Positions 7,816-17,000 of a stretch of 43,673 bases of DNA are shown one piece after another (the first letter of the stretch is position 1; every line of letters begins with the position of its first letter). The notes under the pieces are model-generated. The model saw only the letters and a program-made list of their open reading frames with translations. It had not been told where the DNA came from and searched no databases. The position numbers and the translations under genes are program-made. The DNA lies in contig JAIQZO010000068.1 in the NCBI GenBank assembly GCA_021777055.1, forward strand, positions 1 through 43,673, written 5' to 3'. This stretch comes from Candidatus Anammoxibacter sp. GTDB taxonomy: Bacteria > Planctomycetota > Brocadiia > Brocadiales > Anammoxibacteraceae.

Positions 7816-8022
7816 TTGAAAATTATTAATCATGAATCGGGCTTGATGGATATTGACGAAGCCGCCGCGTTTTTGGGCCTTAAAAAATCTAGTCTTTATC
7901 AGTTGACATTTAAACGTCAAATACCCTTCGTAAAGCTGGGACGTAGAATAAGATTTACAATTGATCAATTACAAAACTTTATAAGCAAAAACACCGTGGA
8001 GGCTGGGAATTTTGAGAGTTAA
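7816..8022 (+). CDS. Excisionase/AlpA-like HTH protein, 68 aa
   Basis: The core MDIDEAAAFLGLKKSSLYQL followed by IPFVKLGRRIRFTIDQLQNF is the classic helix-turn-helix plus wing of the excisionase family (HTH_17, AlpA/Xis, MerR-like fold). TTG 7816 is the start, with AAGGAAGGA just upstream. Such proteins bind near attachment sites and set the direction of integrase action, or regulate integrase expression. The end overlaps the methylase gene by 11 bases. An integrase is encoded 1.6 kb downstream on the same strand, so recombination-directionality factor is the likely role. Confidence 0.8.
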   Translation: MKIINHESGLMDIDEAAAFLGLKKSSLYQLTFKRQIPFVKLGRRIRFTIDQLQNFISKNTVEAGNFES

Positions 8023-8824
8023 ATCGCCGGTATCTTCGGTTGGCGGGAAATATTTCCTGCGGAAATGGCTAAACGAAAAACTGCCAGAGCACAAGTTATA
8101 TTGCGAACCCTTCGTCGGTGGCGGGCATTTACTCTTTCGTAAAGATGAATCTAAAGCTGAAGTGTTGAACGATATCAACGGCAACCTTATAGGGTTTTAC
8201 AAGACACTACAGGACACAAAGAAACGCACCAGATTAACTAGGATACTGAACGCGATGCCATACTCAAGACGGACATGGCGTGATTTGTCTTCACGTTGGG
8301 CGTACGGCGATTTGCCCGACGACGAGGTGCTTAGAGTGGCCGAATGGTTTTACTTGTCACGTACATGCTTTAGCGGCGATTTTCGAGCTGGAGGATTCAG
8401 TGCTCCTAGTATCACAGGCAGAAACCCAGCCAAAACGCTCCGGAATATTACTGACACACTTAATGCTGTGGCTAAACGGCTGCGGTATGTTACCTTTGAA
8501 AATCTTGGATATGCTGATTGCATAAAAAAGTATGATTCAGAAAACACTCTGTTCTATTGTGACCCCCCCTACCTGGACAAAGAGTTTTTCTATGAAAAAA
8601 ATTGTTTTTCTGAGGAAGACCATTATGCACTTGCCGAGTTGTTGCATAATGCTAAATCAAAAGTTATGGTCAGTCACTATGAAAATGAAGTCTATGATAA
8701 GTTGTATGCTGGTTGGGTAAGGCATGAGTATGAGAGCTTCAAGGTGAGCAAAGGCATTACAAAAACTAACACAGCCAGTACCAGACCGCGGACGGTTGAG
8801 GTGCTTTACTGTAATTCCGGGTAG
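8012..8824 (+). CDS. DNA adenine methyltransferase, D12/Dam class, 270 aa
   Basis: Transfers a methyl group from S-adenosylmethionine to N6 of adenine. The order of motifs is that of Dam-like enzymes: SSVGGKYFLRKWL at the N-terminus, the AdoMet-binding CEPFVGGGHLLF (~residue 31-42), NDINGNLI, and the catalytic DPPY in FYCDPPYLDKEF (~185). Length is normal for the class. Start TTG 8012 with GGAGG upstream. No restriction endonuclease gene is adjacent, so it is an orphan methylase of the integrative element, perhaps protecting its DNA or timing replication. Recognition sequence not predictable. Confidence 0.9.
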   Translation: MRVKSPVSSVGGKYFLRKWLNEKLPEHKLYCEPFVGGGHLLFRKDESKAEVLNDINGNLIGFYKTLQDTKKRTRLTRILNAMPYSRRTWRDLSSRWAYGDLPDDEVLRVAEWFYLSRTCFSGDFRAGGFSAPSITGRNPAKTLRNITDTLNAVAKRLRYVTFENLGYADCIKKYDSENTLFYCDPPYLDKEFFYEKNCFSEEDHYALAELLHNAKSKVMVSHYENEVYDKLYAGWVRHEYESFKVSKGITKTNTASTRPRTVEVLYCNSG

Positions 8825-8830
8825 TATGTT

Positions 8831-9046
8831 TTATTGAGAAATGGCAAGGGATTGGTAAATTTGAATAACATCTCTTTGAGGTATATAAAAAACAACAGGA
8901 TCATCGATGCCCTTTTCTTTTGCTTCAGTAGATACCTTTACGGGGTCATCCCCATGGCAGATTACTTCTTTGTCTACAAATGATTTTGTTGCGACATATT
9001 GGCCGCTGTATGTTTCGCTATCATTTATTAACACATGTTGATTCAT
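8831..9046 (-). CDS. DUF5678-like small protein, 71 aa
   Basis: Contains the pattern YSGQYVATKSFVDKEVICHG, then DPVKVSTEAKEKGIDDPVVF and YIPQRD, as in DUF5678 proteins, a small beta-rich family of unknown role common in accessory regions. It converges on the methylase gene with 6 bases between the ends. Just upstream of its ATG is a short dyad (GTGGGCTAACCCAC). No clear Shine-Dalgarno. Confidence 0.65.
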   Translation of the reverse strand: MNQHVLINDSETYSGQYVATKSFVDKEVICHGDDPVKVSTEAKEKGIDDPVVFYIPQRDVIQIYQSLAISQ

Positions 9047-9079
9047 TGGTGGGTTAGCCCACTTTCATACTATTATAAC

Positions 9080-9178
9080 CTATGAATGCTTATGTTTTCT
9101 TGTGCTGAAATATGCCCATATGCAACCACCTAAACCAATAACAGATAATATCATTAACAGAATGGCTAGTTCACTCAT
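9080..9178 (-). CDS. Tiny membrane protein, 32 aa
   Basis: MSELAILLMILSVIGLGGCI and then WAYFSTRKHKHS: one hydrophobic helix followed by a basic tail, so N-terminus out, C-terminus in. The ATG overlaps the stop of the upstream membrane protein by 8 bases, implying translational coupling. Too short for family assignment; resembles the small hydrophobic peptides that occur beside mobile-element genes. Confidence 0.5.
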   Translation of the reverse strand: MSELAILLMILSVIGLGGCIWAYFSTRKHKHS

Positions 9179-9362
9179 TTTCGTTTCCTCCTTCAAGGAT
9201 ATACGCCCATACAAAAAAGAAAATAGTTGCTATTATACCAAAAACGATAACGGCAATATCCCATTTCCCTTTTATGATGTTGCCTATAACAGAAAGCAAT
9301 GCAATACCTTTGCTTATGTCATAGAGATATTTAGAAGTGTTTTCTCTTTGTTTTCGGTTCAT
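9171..9362 (-). CDS. Small membrane protein, 63 aa
   Basis: Start chosen at ATG 9362 (MNRKQRENTSKYLYDISKGI). Residues ~18-60 give two hydrophobic segments separated by a short KGKWD turn, ending ILEGGNENE, so a two-helix hairpin in the inner membrane. Coupled to the 32-aa membrane protein. The pair lies between the DUF5678 gene and the integrase, on the opposite strand to the integrase. Function unknown. Confidence 0.5.
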   Translation of the reverse strand: MNRKQRENTSKYLYDISKGIALLSVIGNIIKGKWDIAVIVFGIIATIFFFVWAYILEGGNENE

Positions 9363-9526
9363 TCTTAATAAATTATAACGCATTAGATAAAATTAGCAAA
9401 GAAAAGATAAAACTAAATAAAAACTATTTGCAATTAATTAAGAAGTACGGTAGTACGTAAGCAACAATCAAAACATGTGTGCAGACATGAGTATATTTTT
9501 AGTCTTGGGTATTACCTAGGACATAA

Positions 9527-9575
9527 AGGCGATGGCTGACACTCTGCACGGTGTTGGCTAATCGCCTTTTTTTAT
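9527..9575 (+). terminator. Rho-independent terminator or attenuator before the integrase
   Basis: AGGCGAT at 9527-9533 pairs with ATCGCCT at 9561-9567, followed by a T-run. The interior (GGCTGACAC...GTGTTGGCT) extends the stem imperfectly. No gene ends on this strand just before it, so it may act as a leader attenuator for the integrase gene that begins 30 bases later. Confidence 0.65.
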
Positions 9576-9597
9576 TGATTGAAAGGGGGTGAGAAAG

Positions 9598-10740
9598 ATG
9601 GGAGTAAGGTACAGGAAGTACTTTAAGCAGTGCAAAGATATTAAATGCAATGGCAGGCTAGGCAAATACTGTCCAGATGATAGGCCTAGGAATGCACAGA
9701 ATAGGCAGTACAGGCTTTGTGGCCGTTGGGCCATCGAACTGTTTGACGACAACAGAAAGTGGCAATCCCTGGTTTTTAAGGATGTAAGAAACAGGGCTGA
9801 TGCAGAGAAACGATTGGCTTTGCTGATAACGGACAGAGAAAGAGGCCTGTTGAATTTGCCTAGCAAGAAGAAGGCCATTACTTTACAAGAATACTGTGAC
9901 CAGTACCTTGAAAGTATAAAAGACAATAGCACTCGTAACACCTATATGGCAAGGCGGAGGGCCTTCAAAGCTCTTTGCTACTACCTGGGGAAACATGAAC
10001 TGGACAAGATATCCCCGTTCATGGTGGAGAAATACAGGATTGACCGTATGAAAACTGACAACCTTAAACCAATGTCCATCAACCTTGATATAGCAGCACT
10101 AAGCTTGATACTGAACAGGGCCGTAAAAGAAGGGTTCTTGTCTAAAAATCCATGCAAAGGATTAAAACCATTGAAGGTGGAACAGGCACGAGACCGAATC
10201 CTAAGTAGTGACGAAATTGCCATACTTTTGGACAAGCTGAAGGGAACAGATAAACTTATGGTTGAAATAGCTCTGTTTACCGGTATGAGGCTTAACGAGG
10301 TACTGTTGTTAAAGTGGGATGATATTGATTTCAACAGCGAATTAATTACCTTCACTCAATCAAAGACAGGTAAGACCATTTCAATGCCATTGTCAAAGTA
10401 CCTGGCTAATGAGCTCAAATCATTTAAGACAGACAGCAACAGACTATTTGAAAGTAACCGTCCTTTATCTGTATTGGTTGGCAAGTATAGCGCATATTTC
10501 AGCAAGATATTTAAGGATTTGGGGATTGTAAATTTTACATACCATAATTTGCGCCATACATTTGCATCTCTTCATGGGAGCATTGGAACAGACATTGTGA
10601 CAACGCAATCATTGTTAGGGCATTCGGATATATCTCAAACCATGAGGTATAGCCATACACAGCTTGAAACAAAGAGAAGCGCTATTGATAACATAACAGA
10701 CTACATTCTCAAAACAAAGTCTGTTATCTCTTCTGCGTAA
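9598..10740 (+). CDS. Tyrosine site-specific integrase, 380 aa
   Basis: Catalyses integration and excision of the element. The catalytic residues of the phage integrase family are visible: Arg in FTGMRLNEVLLLKWDDID, H-x-x-R in YHNLRHTFASLH, and the nucleophilic Tyr in LGHSDISQTMRYSHT. The SAM-like core-binding domain (TLQEYCDQYLES...) precedes the catalytic domain, and the N-terminal ~90 residues, with several Cys (FKQCKDIKCNGR...), form an arm-binding part. ATG 9598 is preceded by AAGGGGGTGA. It is the last gene of the element on this side, so one attachment site probably lies in 10741-11330. No tRNA gene is visible there. Confidence 0.92.
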   Translation: MGVRYRKYFKQCKDIKCNGRLGKYCPDDRPRNAQNRQYRLCGRWAIELFDDNRKWQSLVFKDVRNRADAEKRLALLITDRERGLLNLPSKKKAITLQEYCDQYLESIKDNSTRNTYMARRRAFKALCYYLGKHELDKISPFMVEKYRIDRMKTDNLKPMSINLDIAALSLILNRAVKEGFLSKNPCKGLKPLKVEQARDRILSSDEIAILLDKLKGTDKLMVEIALFTGMRLNEVLLLKWDDIDFNSELITFTQSKTGKTISMPLSKYLANELKSFKTDSNRLFESNRPLSVLVGKYSAYFSKIFKDLGIVNFTYHNLRHTFASLHGSIGTDIVTTQSLLGHSDISQTMRYSHTQLETKRSAIDNITDYILKTKSVISSA

Positions 10741-11346
10741 ATTCCACAAGGTACGACGAAAGTACGACTCAGGAAATGGCACTGCCACATAACATTGTGC
10801 AGCTGTAGCAATTGCAGCATAAACAAAAATATGTATATAGTATTTTATGCATATTTCAAATGATTTTTATCTGTTTTTATCTAGTCCGATCTATTTTTAT
10901 TGCACAGTACGACGAGAGTACAACTTAACTTTTATAGAGAGGACTAATATGAACAATACTGAAATTATCATGCCGACTCAATTTGTACGGTATTGTACTA
11001 CAAAAATTGTAGGTTAATCAGATGATTGACAATCTGCAGAATAATGCTAATATTACATAGTTTATATCATTACTATAAGGAATGAAGCTTAAAAATTGTA
11101 TGATGTGCCGTGTCGGGCAAATTATTTGTGTTCAAGTACTGATGAAATCTTTAATGTTACGAAACAAAGAAGAAGAAAGAGTACACGGTAACAAATTTAT
11201 TGATATCGAAAAACCAAGAATGGTTCGTTATTTTGTATCTTTTCTTAGACATAAAAGGTCAAAAGAAAAAGAATGAATTAAAGATTTATCCATAGAGGCA
11301 GAAGATAAGAAGTATTGAATAATCATTAAAAAAGGTGGTGTATTTT
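10741..11346. other. Non-coding flank of the integrase with short direct repeats
   Basis: Contains GTACGACGAAAGTACGACT at 10751-10769 and a near copy GTACGACGAGAGTACAACT at 10908-10926, with a group of TTTTTAT repeats between them. These could be integrase arm sites or part of an attachment region. A 64-codon frame at 11082-11276 exists, but it has no ribosome site and unusual composition; I do not call it a gene. Confidence 0.4.
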
Positions 11347-12297
11347 ATGGTATGGTTAAATTATAAACAAAAGATTAAACCGATTATTCTAATTATGTTG
11401 GCAGTCTTGTTTTCCAGTTGTGTAACATTAACTGAAGTAAAAAGGTTTGGTGATTCAACGGAACTTTTGGTTAATGGAGCAGAGAAACATTACGACCAAA
11501 TTTTAGTATCACATCGCAATATTGTTTTAGAAAATATAGATTTAAGTACAGACTCATTTGATGATGCAGTAGAGACTAACCTGCTAAAAGGAGTTATTGG
11601 AAGGAAAGTTGTAATGTCTTCTCTTTATACATATTCAAAGGCATTAAAAGATCTTGCTGATTTTGATTCTGACAAAGATATTGAACGAGCATCAAAGCAA
11701 TTGTCTAGCTCATTAAATTCATTAACCTCAGGTATTATTTCTCATAATATAAGACAAGAACTCCCAGATTTTCTACAAAGTAGGTTAGTACCAAATAAAC
11801 TTATTGATGGTGTTGTCACAAATGAGGTGCAGAAGCAGTTGAGAGCTATTGGTCCTGCAATTGAGAAACTTGCCATGGCTTATGTCAATGTTAAGAAAAA
11901 GTCTGAAATAAGGAAGGCTGTTATAGATGCACAGCCTCATTTAGAAAACATAGTAACGTTCCTTAAAAAAGATCTGTTAAATGAATCAAAGCGTTTGATG
12001 ATGTTACAGTATACTATCCTTATGAACAACAGTGAAACCTTTGATTCATTGAAAGAAGATTACTCAAACCAAAGTCATGCAGAGAAAGCTAATAGAACTG
12101 TACTTGCCAAGAATATTGTTAAGGGTTTTTATAATCAACAAGATCAGTGGATACAGGAAGTATTGTTTTTGATTCAGTTAGAGAATAGTGCAGATAGATG
12201 TTTGACTGCTCATAAGAATTTGATGAATAAAAACGATAAAGGCAAAGCCTTATCAGATTTTATAGGAAGCGTTAATATCTTAACAACATTGAATTGA
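11347..12297 (+). CDS. Putative lipoprotein, 316 aa
   Basis: Start at ATG 11347 (AAGGTGGTG 6 bases upstream). A signal peptide (IKPIILIMLAVLFSSC, cysteine at residue ~25) with a lipobox-like end predicts a lipid-anchored envelope protein. The rest is almost all helical (EVKRFGDSTELLVNGAEKHY ... QLSSSLNSLTSGIISHNIRQ), with a pattern expected of a long coiled helical bundle. Family not recognised. It stands alone, with the next genes on the other strand. Confidence 0.7.
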   Translation: MVWLNYKQKIKPIILIMLAVLFSSCVTLTEVKRFGDSTELLVNGAEKHYDQILVSHRNIVLENIDLSTDSFDDAVETNLLKGVIGRKVVMSSLYTYSKALKDLADFDSDKDIERASKQLSSSLNSLTSGIISHNIRQELPDFLQSRLVPNKLIDGVVTNEVQKQLRAIGPAIEKLAMAYVNVKKKSEIRKAVIDAQPHLENIVTFLKKDLLNESKRLMMLQYTILMNNSETFDSLKEDYSNQSHAEKANRTVLAKNIVKGFYNQQDQWIQEVLFLIQLENSADRCLTAHKNLMNKNDKGKALSDFIGSVNILTTLN

Positions 12298-12487
12298 TTT
12301 TGTTAAATTTAATAAGGTTTTGTTTCCCGTTATTATGAGATGTTTAAATGATGTTCTAATGCAAACTATGAAAGAAACCAATAAAGATATCAGTGATGGA
12401 TGAAATTATTTACCTAAACGTCTGGCAAATTTTCCATGAAAATAGTTTTCATTGTTTTGGAGGCCATAGGTTATGGACCATTTGTAT

Positions 12488-12751
12488 CTATCCTGAATTC
12501 TCTTTCCATTTAGAGTATTCTTTAAACATACACCTCCCACATGGACGATAACCTGCGGAAATAGCAACCGATTCATCTTTAAAAAACACACGGTGCCTTG
12601 CATAACCTTTCTTCAAAGCCACATTTGCTGAAGAACAGTCAAGGCGGCCATAAATTTTTGCAGCACTATTACCACCTAGAAGACCGGGTTTATCGCTATC
12701 ATAAATTTTCCCGTTTGTATCTGTAAGCCGGTATTTCTTTTTCACCTTCAC
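12488..12751 (-). CDS. Ada-type metal-binding domain protein, 87 aa
   Basis: Reads KIYGRLDCSSANVALKKGYA, then HRVFFKDESVAISAGYRPCG and RCM. The F-x-DE-x-A-x-A-GYRPC-x-x-C block is the same as in the zinc-binding N-terminal domain of the Ada DNA-repair methyltransferase. Here it is a stand-alone domain without the methyltransferase or AraC parts, so it may bind metal and DNA or be a structural module. GTG starts at 12751 or 12745 are possible; the first begins one base after the ribD stop, so the two genes form an operon. Confidence 0.7.
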   Translation of the reverse strand: MKVKKKYRLTDTNGKIYDSDKPGLLGGNSAAKIYGRLDCSSANVALKKGYARHRVFFKDESVAISAGYRPCGRCMFKEYSKWKENSG

Positions 12752-12752
12752 C

Positions 12753-13847
12753 TTATCTCTTTATTACCCCTTCGGCAACAATATCGTTATCCATCTTCTT
12801 CAATATCATGTTATCTAACTGAACCGCATCAGAAACAAGGGCAAAACCATCACCGGAAACAGGGGATATTGAATTCTTCCCTCCAATAACCTTGGGAGCA
12901 ATAAACACTAACGCTTTATCAACAAGACTATTATCAAACAGAGAACCTAACATTCTGCCACCACCTTCAACCAATATATTGGTAAACGCTCTTTGTCCCA
13001 ACGTCTTAAGAAGCTGTCGTAGATCAACAAGTCCATTAATGTCCTCAACTACCAAAACCTCGCATCCAGCATCTCGTAATCTTTTTTGTTTATCTTCTGA
13101 AGCCTGGGAAGTCACCGCAACAATAACACCGGCCTCTTTAACTGTTTTTACAAGTTTAGAATCCAATGGAAGTTTAGCTTTACTATCAACAATTATCCTT
13201 TTAGAAATACGCTTCGCCTCTCCCCTACAGGTTAATAGCGGGTCATCCGCGATAGCAGTTCCCACACCTATCATAACACCATCCATACACCCTCTTATCT
13301 TATGGACATAGGCCCTTGACGAATCTGAAGAGATCCACCGTGAATCCCCTGTATATGTGGCGATCCTTCCATCCAGTGACATTGCCCACTTTGCAGTGAT
13401 ATAAGGCATACTCTCCTCTATCAGTTTAAAAAAAGGAGCATTTAACTCCCTTGCTTCATCCTCTAGAATACCGGAATATACTTCAACCCCCATTTCTTTT
13501 AACATCTCCGCTCCATTTTTAACCTCAACACGATGGGAATCACTTACTGCAATATATACCCTTTTAATCCCTGCCTGACTTATGGCCTGAACACACGGGG
13601 GAGTCTTTCCATAGTGCGCGCAAGGTTCCAATGTTACATATAGTGTTGCCCCTCTACAATTACTTCCCGCATCATTTATAGCATTGACCTCAGCATGATG
13701 CAGACCATATGCTTCGTGATAACCTCTCCCAATTATTTCATTATCTTTAACGATCACTGCCCCCACCATGGGATTTGGTTCCACAGTCCCTCTACCAATC
13801 GCTGCAAGATCAAGAGCTGTTTTCATTAGTTGATCATGATCATTCAT
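12753..13847 (-). CDS. ribD: Bifunctional riboflavin deaminase/reductase RibD, 364 aa
   Basis: Second and third steps of riboflavin synthesis: deamination of the pyrimidine intermediate and NADPH-dependent reduction of its ribose. The N-terminal deaminase has zinc-site motifs HHAEVNAI (~residue 48-55) and PCAHYGKTPPC (~74-84), plus EPNPMVGAVIV near the start. The C-terminal reductase (from ~145) has ITAKWAMSLDGRIAT and ILVEGGGRMLGSLF. Length is that of the fused enzyme. No other rib genes are nearby, so the pathway is dispersed. No Shine-Dalgarno is evident. An Ada-like domain gene follows directly. Confidence 0.96.
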   Translation of the reverse strand: MNDHDQLMKTALDLAAIGRGTVEPNPMVGAVIVKDNEIIGRGYHEAYGLHHAEVNAINDAGSNCRGATLYVTLEPCAHYGKTPPCVQAISQAGIKRVYIAVSDSHRVEVKNGAEMLKEMGVEVYSGILEDEARELNAPFFKLIEESMPYITAKWAMSLDGRIATYTGDSRWISSDSSRAYVHKIRGCMDGVMIGVGTAIADDPLLTCRGEAKRISKRIIVDSKAKLPLDSKLVKTVKEAGVIVAVTSQASEDKQKRLRDAGCEVLVVEDINGLVDLRQLLKTLGQRAFTNILVEGGGRMLGSLFDNSLVDKALVFIAPKVIGGKNSISPVSGDGFALVSDAVQLDNMILKKMDNDIVAEGVIKR

Positions 13848-13929
13848 TATCTTATTTTTTATTAATATGCTTAATACCTTGGAATACTTCTACACGGTAC
13901 TTGCTAGATAGATAAATTATCACCGTATA

Positions 13930-15192
13930 TTACGATAATGCAAATAATCTTTCAAAAAAATCCGGAAATGTTTTAGTTACGCACTCAGGGTCTTTAATCT
14001 TTATGCCTTCAGCTTTCAGCCCAATTAAGGAAAAACTCATTGCCATTCTATGGTCATCATATGTCTCAATCTCTCCCGGTCTCGGATCAGACGGCACTAT
14101 TTCAAAACCATCATCATATTCAGTACACTCAATGCCAATCCTTCTCATTTCATTAACCACAGCTGCAATCCTATCCGTCTCTTTTATCCTAAGATTCCCC
14201 ACATTTCTTATCCTCGTCTTCCCCTCTGCAAATACTGCAACTGCAGCAGCAGTTTGCGCTACATCTGGCATATCAGACATGTCAATATCAACCCCTTTTA
14301 GCCTTCCACCCTGCACCTCAATAAAGTTCTCCCCTTTTACTACACCACAACCCATCTTCTCAAGGACGTTGACAAAAGAAGCATCACCTTGAACAGACTT
14401 ACACCCAATCCCCTCAACCCTTACTCGCCCCCCTGTAATTGCAGCCGCAGCGAGAAAATATGAGGCGCTTGAAGCATCAGGTTCCACATAATACTCTTTT
14501 GCCCTATACCTCTGATTACTATTTATAAGAAAAGTTGAATATGACCTATTCTCAACAGTTACGCCAAAATATTCCATTAAGGCAATAGTCATCTCTACAT
14601 ATTTCTTTGAAACCAGTTCCCCGTTAATCTGCAAAGTAACATCAGTACTACAATAAGGGGCTATCATCAATAAAGCGCTTATGTATTGGCTACTCAAATC
14701 ACCATTAACCTTACAATTTCCACCTTTTAGAGAATCAGCGTCTATTTGTACAGGAGGGCATTTTGAATTGTTTACAGATCTAACATTTGCACCAAGTTGA
14801 TTTAATCCGTCAAGCAAATCTTGTATAGGACGATCACGCATCCTCTCAACCCCATCAATTTTATAACGACCGACACCTAATGTAAGCATCGCAGTCAAAA
14901 ACCTCATGGCCGTCCCTGCATTTCCAACAAATAGATCCGCGGTTTGTACAGGAATCCTTCCTCCCATACCATTTACGGTAATGATATTTTTACTGGAATC
15001 TTCAAGAAGATTCAGTCCCAGATCCTTTAATGATGCAATCATATATTTTGTGTCATCGCTAAACAATGCATTCTCAAGAACGGTCTTTCCATCTGCTAAT
15101 GCACCAATTATTAAAGCACGGTTAGTATAACTCTTTGATCCTGGAACGTTTACTGAAGTATTTAACTTCCCAATGGGCTTAATATCTAACAT
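13930..15192 (-). CDS. aroA: 3-phosphoshikimate 1-carboxyvinyltransferase (EPSP synthase), 420 aa
   Basis: Joins phosphoenolpyruvate to shikimate-3-phosphate in the shikimate pathway to aromatic amino acids. Typical motifs: PGSKSYTNRALI (~residue 18-29), GNAGTAMRFLTAML (~88-101), MRDRPIQDLLDGL, and DDHRMAMSFSLIGL near the C-terminus. The repeating inside-out alpha/beta fold fits the length of ~420. In the GNAGTAMR motif the residue that follows is Phe, where many AroA proteins have Pro. It lies 82 bases upstream of ribD on the same strand; co-transcription is possible. Confidence 0.96.
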   Translation of the reverse strand: MLDIKPIGKLNTSVNVPGSKSYTNRALIIGALADGKTVLENALFSDDTKYMIASLKDLGLNLLEDSSKNIITVNGMGGRIPVQTADLFVGNAGTAMRFLTAMLTLGVGRYKIDGVERMRDRPIQDLLDGLNQLGANVRSVNNSKCPPVQIDADSLKGGNCKVNGDLSSQYISALLMIAPYCSTDVTLQINGELVSKKYVEMTIALMEYFGVTVENRSYSTFLINSNQRYRAKEYYVEPDASSASYFLAAAAITGGRVRVEGIGCKSVQGDASFVNVLEKMGCGVVKGENFIEVQGGRLKGVDIDMSDMPDVAQTAAAVAVFAEGKTRIRNVGNLRIKETDRIAAVVNEMRRIGIECTEYDDGFEIVPSDPRPGEIETYDDHRMAMSFSLIGLKAEGIKIKDPECVTKTFPDFFERLFALS

Positions 15193-15434
15193 TTTCTAAT
15201 CAAGTTCTTATGACTAATAATCATGACAAGGGTGATATAATATTAATTTATAAAAGCTTCTTTTCTAAAAGAAGTTATCTTTTTTATGGGATATGTGAAT
15301 CAGAAAACTGGAATCTGTGCAACAAAAAGCAGGAAATGAATAGATTTATAATTACTGTAACTAACGAATCTTTTCGTGAAAAAGGATGGTATTCTTGGAA
15401 TGATAAAAGGATTTGTACAAAAAAGCAAACACTC

Positions 15435-17000
15435 TTAACCTGCTTGCTTAATCTTCAGCTGTTCAATCTTATTATTAAGGGTCGCCCGACTAACACCCAA
15501 TTTCTTCGCAACAACCGTTTTGTTCCACTTTGCTTTGGTTAACTCTTCTTCAATCATGACCTTTTCAAAGCCTCTTAATGTATCCTGCAAAGTTGAGCCT
15601 TCTTGGATTGTCGGTGAAGGAGTGTCAGCCGCATCGCACTCTGCTATCCAATTAGGAAGGTGTTCCACTTCAATCACTTTCTTTTTCCCTGATAAAAGTA
15701 TAGCCCTTTCAATTACGTTCTTTAACTCCCTTATATTACCTGGCCATTTATATGAGTTAAACTTATCGATTACTTTGCGTTCTAACTCTTTCTTCTCACC
15801 ACCTTGTATTACCGCAAAGGAAGACAAGAAATAATCAGCAAGTAGCACGATATCTTCTCTTCTCTCTTTAAGAGGAGGTATAGTAATCTGAATAGTGTTA
15901 ATACGGTAAAAGAGGTCATTACGAAACAACTTTTTCTCAACCATCTCATTTAAATCTTTATTAGTTGCCACAAGGACCCTAACGTCTACCCTTTTTGGTT
16001 CACATCCGCCAACTTTATAAAAAGATCCGTCTTCAAGCACACGTAACAGCTTAGCCTGAACATCAAACTCCATCTCCCCTACTTCATCAAGAAACAATGT
16101 CCCACCATCTGCAATCTCAAAAAGACCTTTTTTTGAACTAACCGCACCAGTAAATGCGCCTCTTTCGTGCCCAAATAACTCAGAGGTCAAAAGCTTATCA
16201 TTAAAAGTTGAGCAATTTTGAATAACAAACATTTTGTCTCTGCGAGGACTGTTATAATGTATAGCGGCAGCCAGAAGTTCCTTACCGGTTCCACTCTCAC
16301 CTTCAATAAGCACAGTAGTACCACTGTTTTCAATAAGGTCAAGTGTATCAAATATCTTCATCATCTTTGCGCTAGAACCAATTATGCCCTTATATTTTGC
16401 ATTATATGCCCTTTCCAAAAGAACGGACTGTTTCTTGATAATCTCCTCTTTTTCATCCATTATCTCATGAAAAGACATAACATCATCCGCAACTAGTTCA
16501 AGAAAATCGTGTAGCCGTTCACGTACATTATAATTATTCCTCCTAGCTCTGCTATAACTCTCCTCGATCTCTTTTCTATCAATTCCTACTCTGACCAGAT
16601 CATCGATATATTTTTCCAATACAGGGTCACCTTCATCGGAAAACTGTAAACCAAAACCGGCAATAAACCCCATGATGCTTTTATCTTTTGTTAATAAAGG
16701 AACTGCAATTAAATCAAATCCGGCACAACATTTGTCTGTATAAAATTTTTTCTCATTTAATCCATCAGCAAATAATTTTCTATCGCATTTTAAACATTTC
16801 ATCGAAGAGTCAGACTTCTCATGCAACATTCCGCATAGCTTATTTCTAAATGGGGTACTTGTGCTTCTGCATTCTCCATATTCGTCATAAAAATGTATAT
16901 CAACTTCCCACCATTTATAACAAATTCGTCTAGACATCTTTACGACGTGAGATGAGTTAATTTTTTCCCAACAAATCATATTTTCTAAATTCTTACCCAA
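15435..17000 (-). CDS. Sigma-54-dependent activator with PocR-type sensor, 521 aa
   Basis: Enhancer-binding transcription activator. N-terminal ~1-170 is a Cys-rich sensor resembling the PocR domain ([29 protein letters not shown]), likely binding a small ligand or metal. Residues ~205-435 are the AAA+ sigma-54 interaction domain, with Walker A GESGTGKE (~234-241), the sigma-54-contacting GAFTGA (281-286), and Walker [13 protein letters not shown]. The C-terminal Fis-type HTH ([20 protein letters not shown]) binds the enhancer. Start is TTG 17000 or, perhaps better, ATG 16979. No receiver domain, so it responds to a ligand rather than to a kinase. Its target is unknown; two dyads at 17489-17532 are candidate sites. 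Confidence 0.92.
   Translation of the reverse strand: MGKNLENMICWEKINSSHVVKMSRRICYKWWEVDIHFYDEYGECRSTSTPFRNKLCGMLHEKSDSSMKCLKCDRKLFADGLNEKKFYTDKCCAGFDLIAVPLLTKDKSIMGFIAGFGLQFSDEGDPVLEKYIDDLVRVGIDRKEIEESYSRARRNNYNVRERLHDFLELVADDVMSFHEIMDEKEEIIKKQSVLLERAYNAKYKGIIGSSAKMMKIFDTLDLIENSGTTVLIEGESGTGKELLAAAIHYNSPRRDKMFVIQNCSTFNDKLLTSELFGHERGAFTGAVSSKKGLFEIADGGTLFLDEVGEMEFDVQAKLLRVLEDGSFYKVGGCEPKRVDVRVLVATNKDLNEMVEKKLFRNDLFYRINTIQITIPPLKERREDIVLLADYFLSSFAVIQGGEKKELERKVIDKFNSYKWPGNIRELKNVIERAILLSGKKKVIEVEHLPNWIAECDAADTPSPTIQEGSTLQDTLRGFEKVMIEEELTKAKWNKTVVAKKLGVSRATLNNKIEQLKIKQAG

Noticed and set aside
11082..11276. 64-codon frame before the lipoprotein gene
   Set aside because: No ribosome site, cysteine- and methionine-rich start and non-natural composition. 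Left unannotated as a gene.
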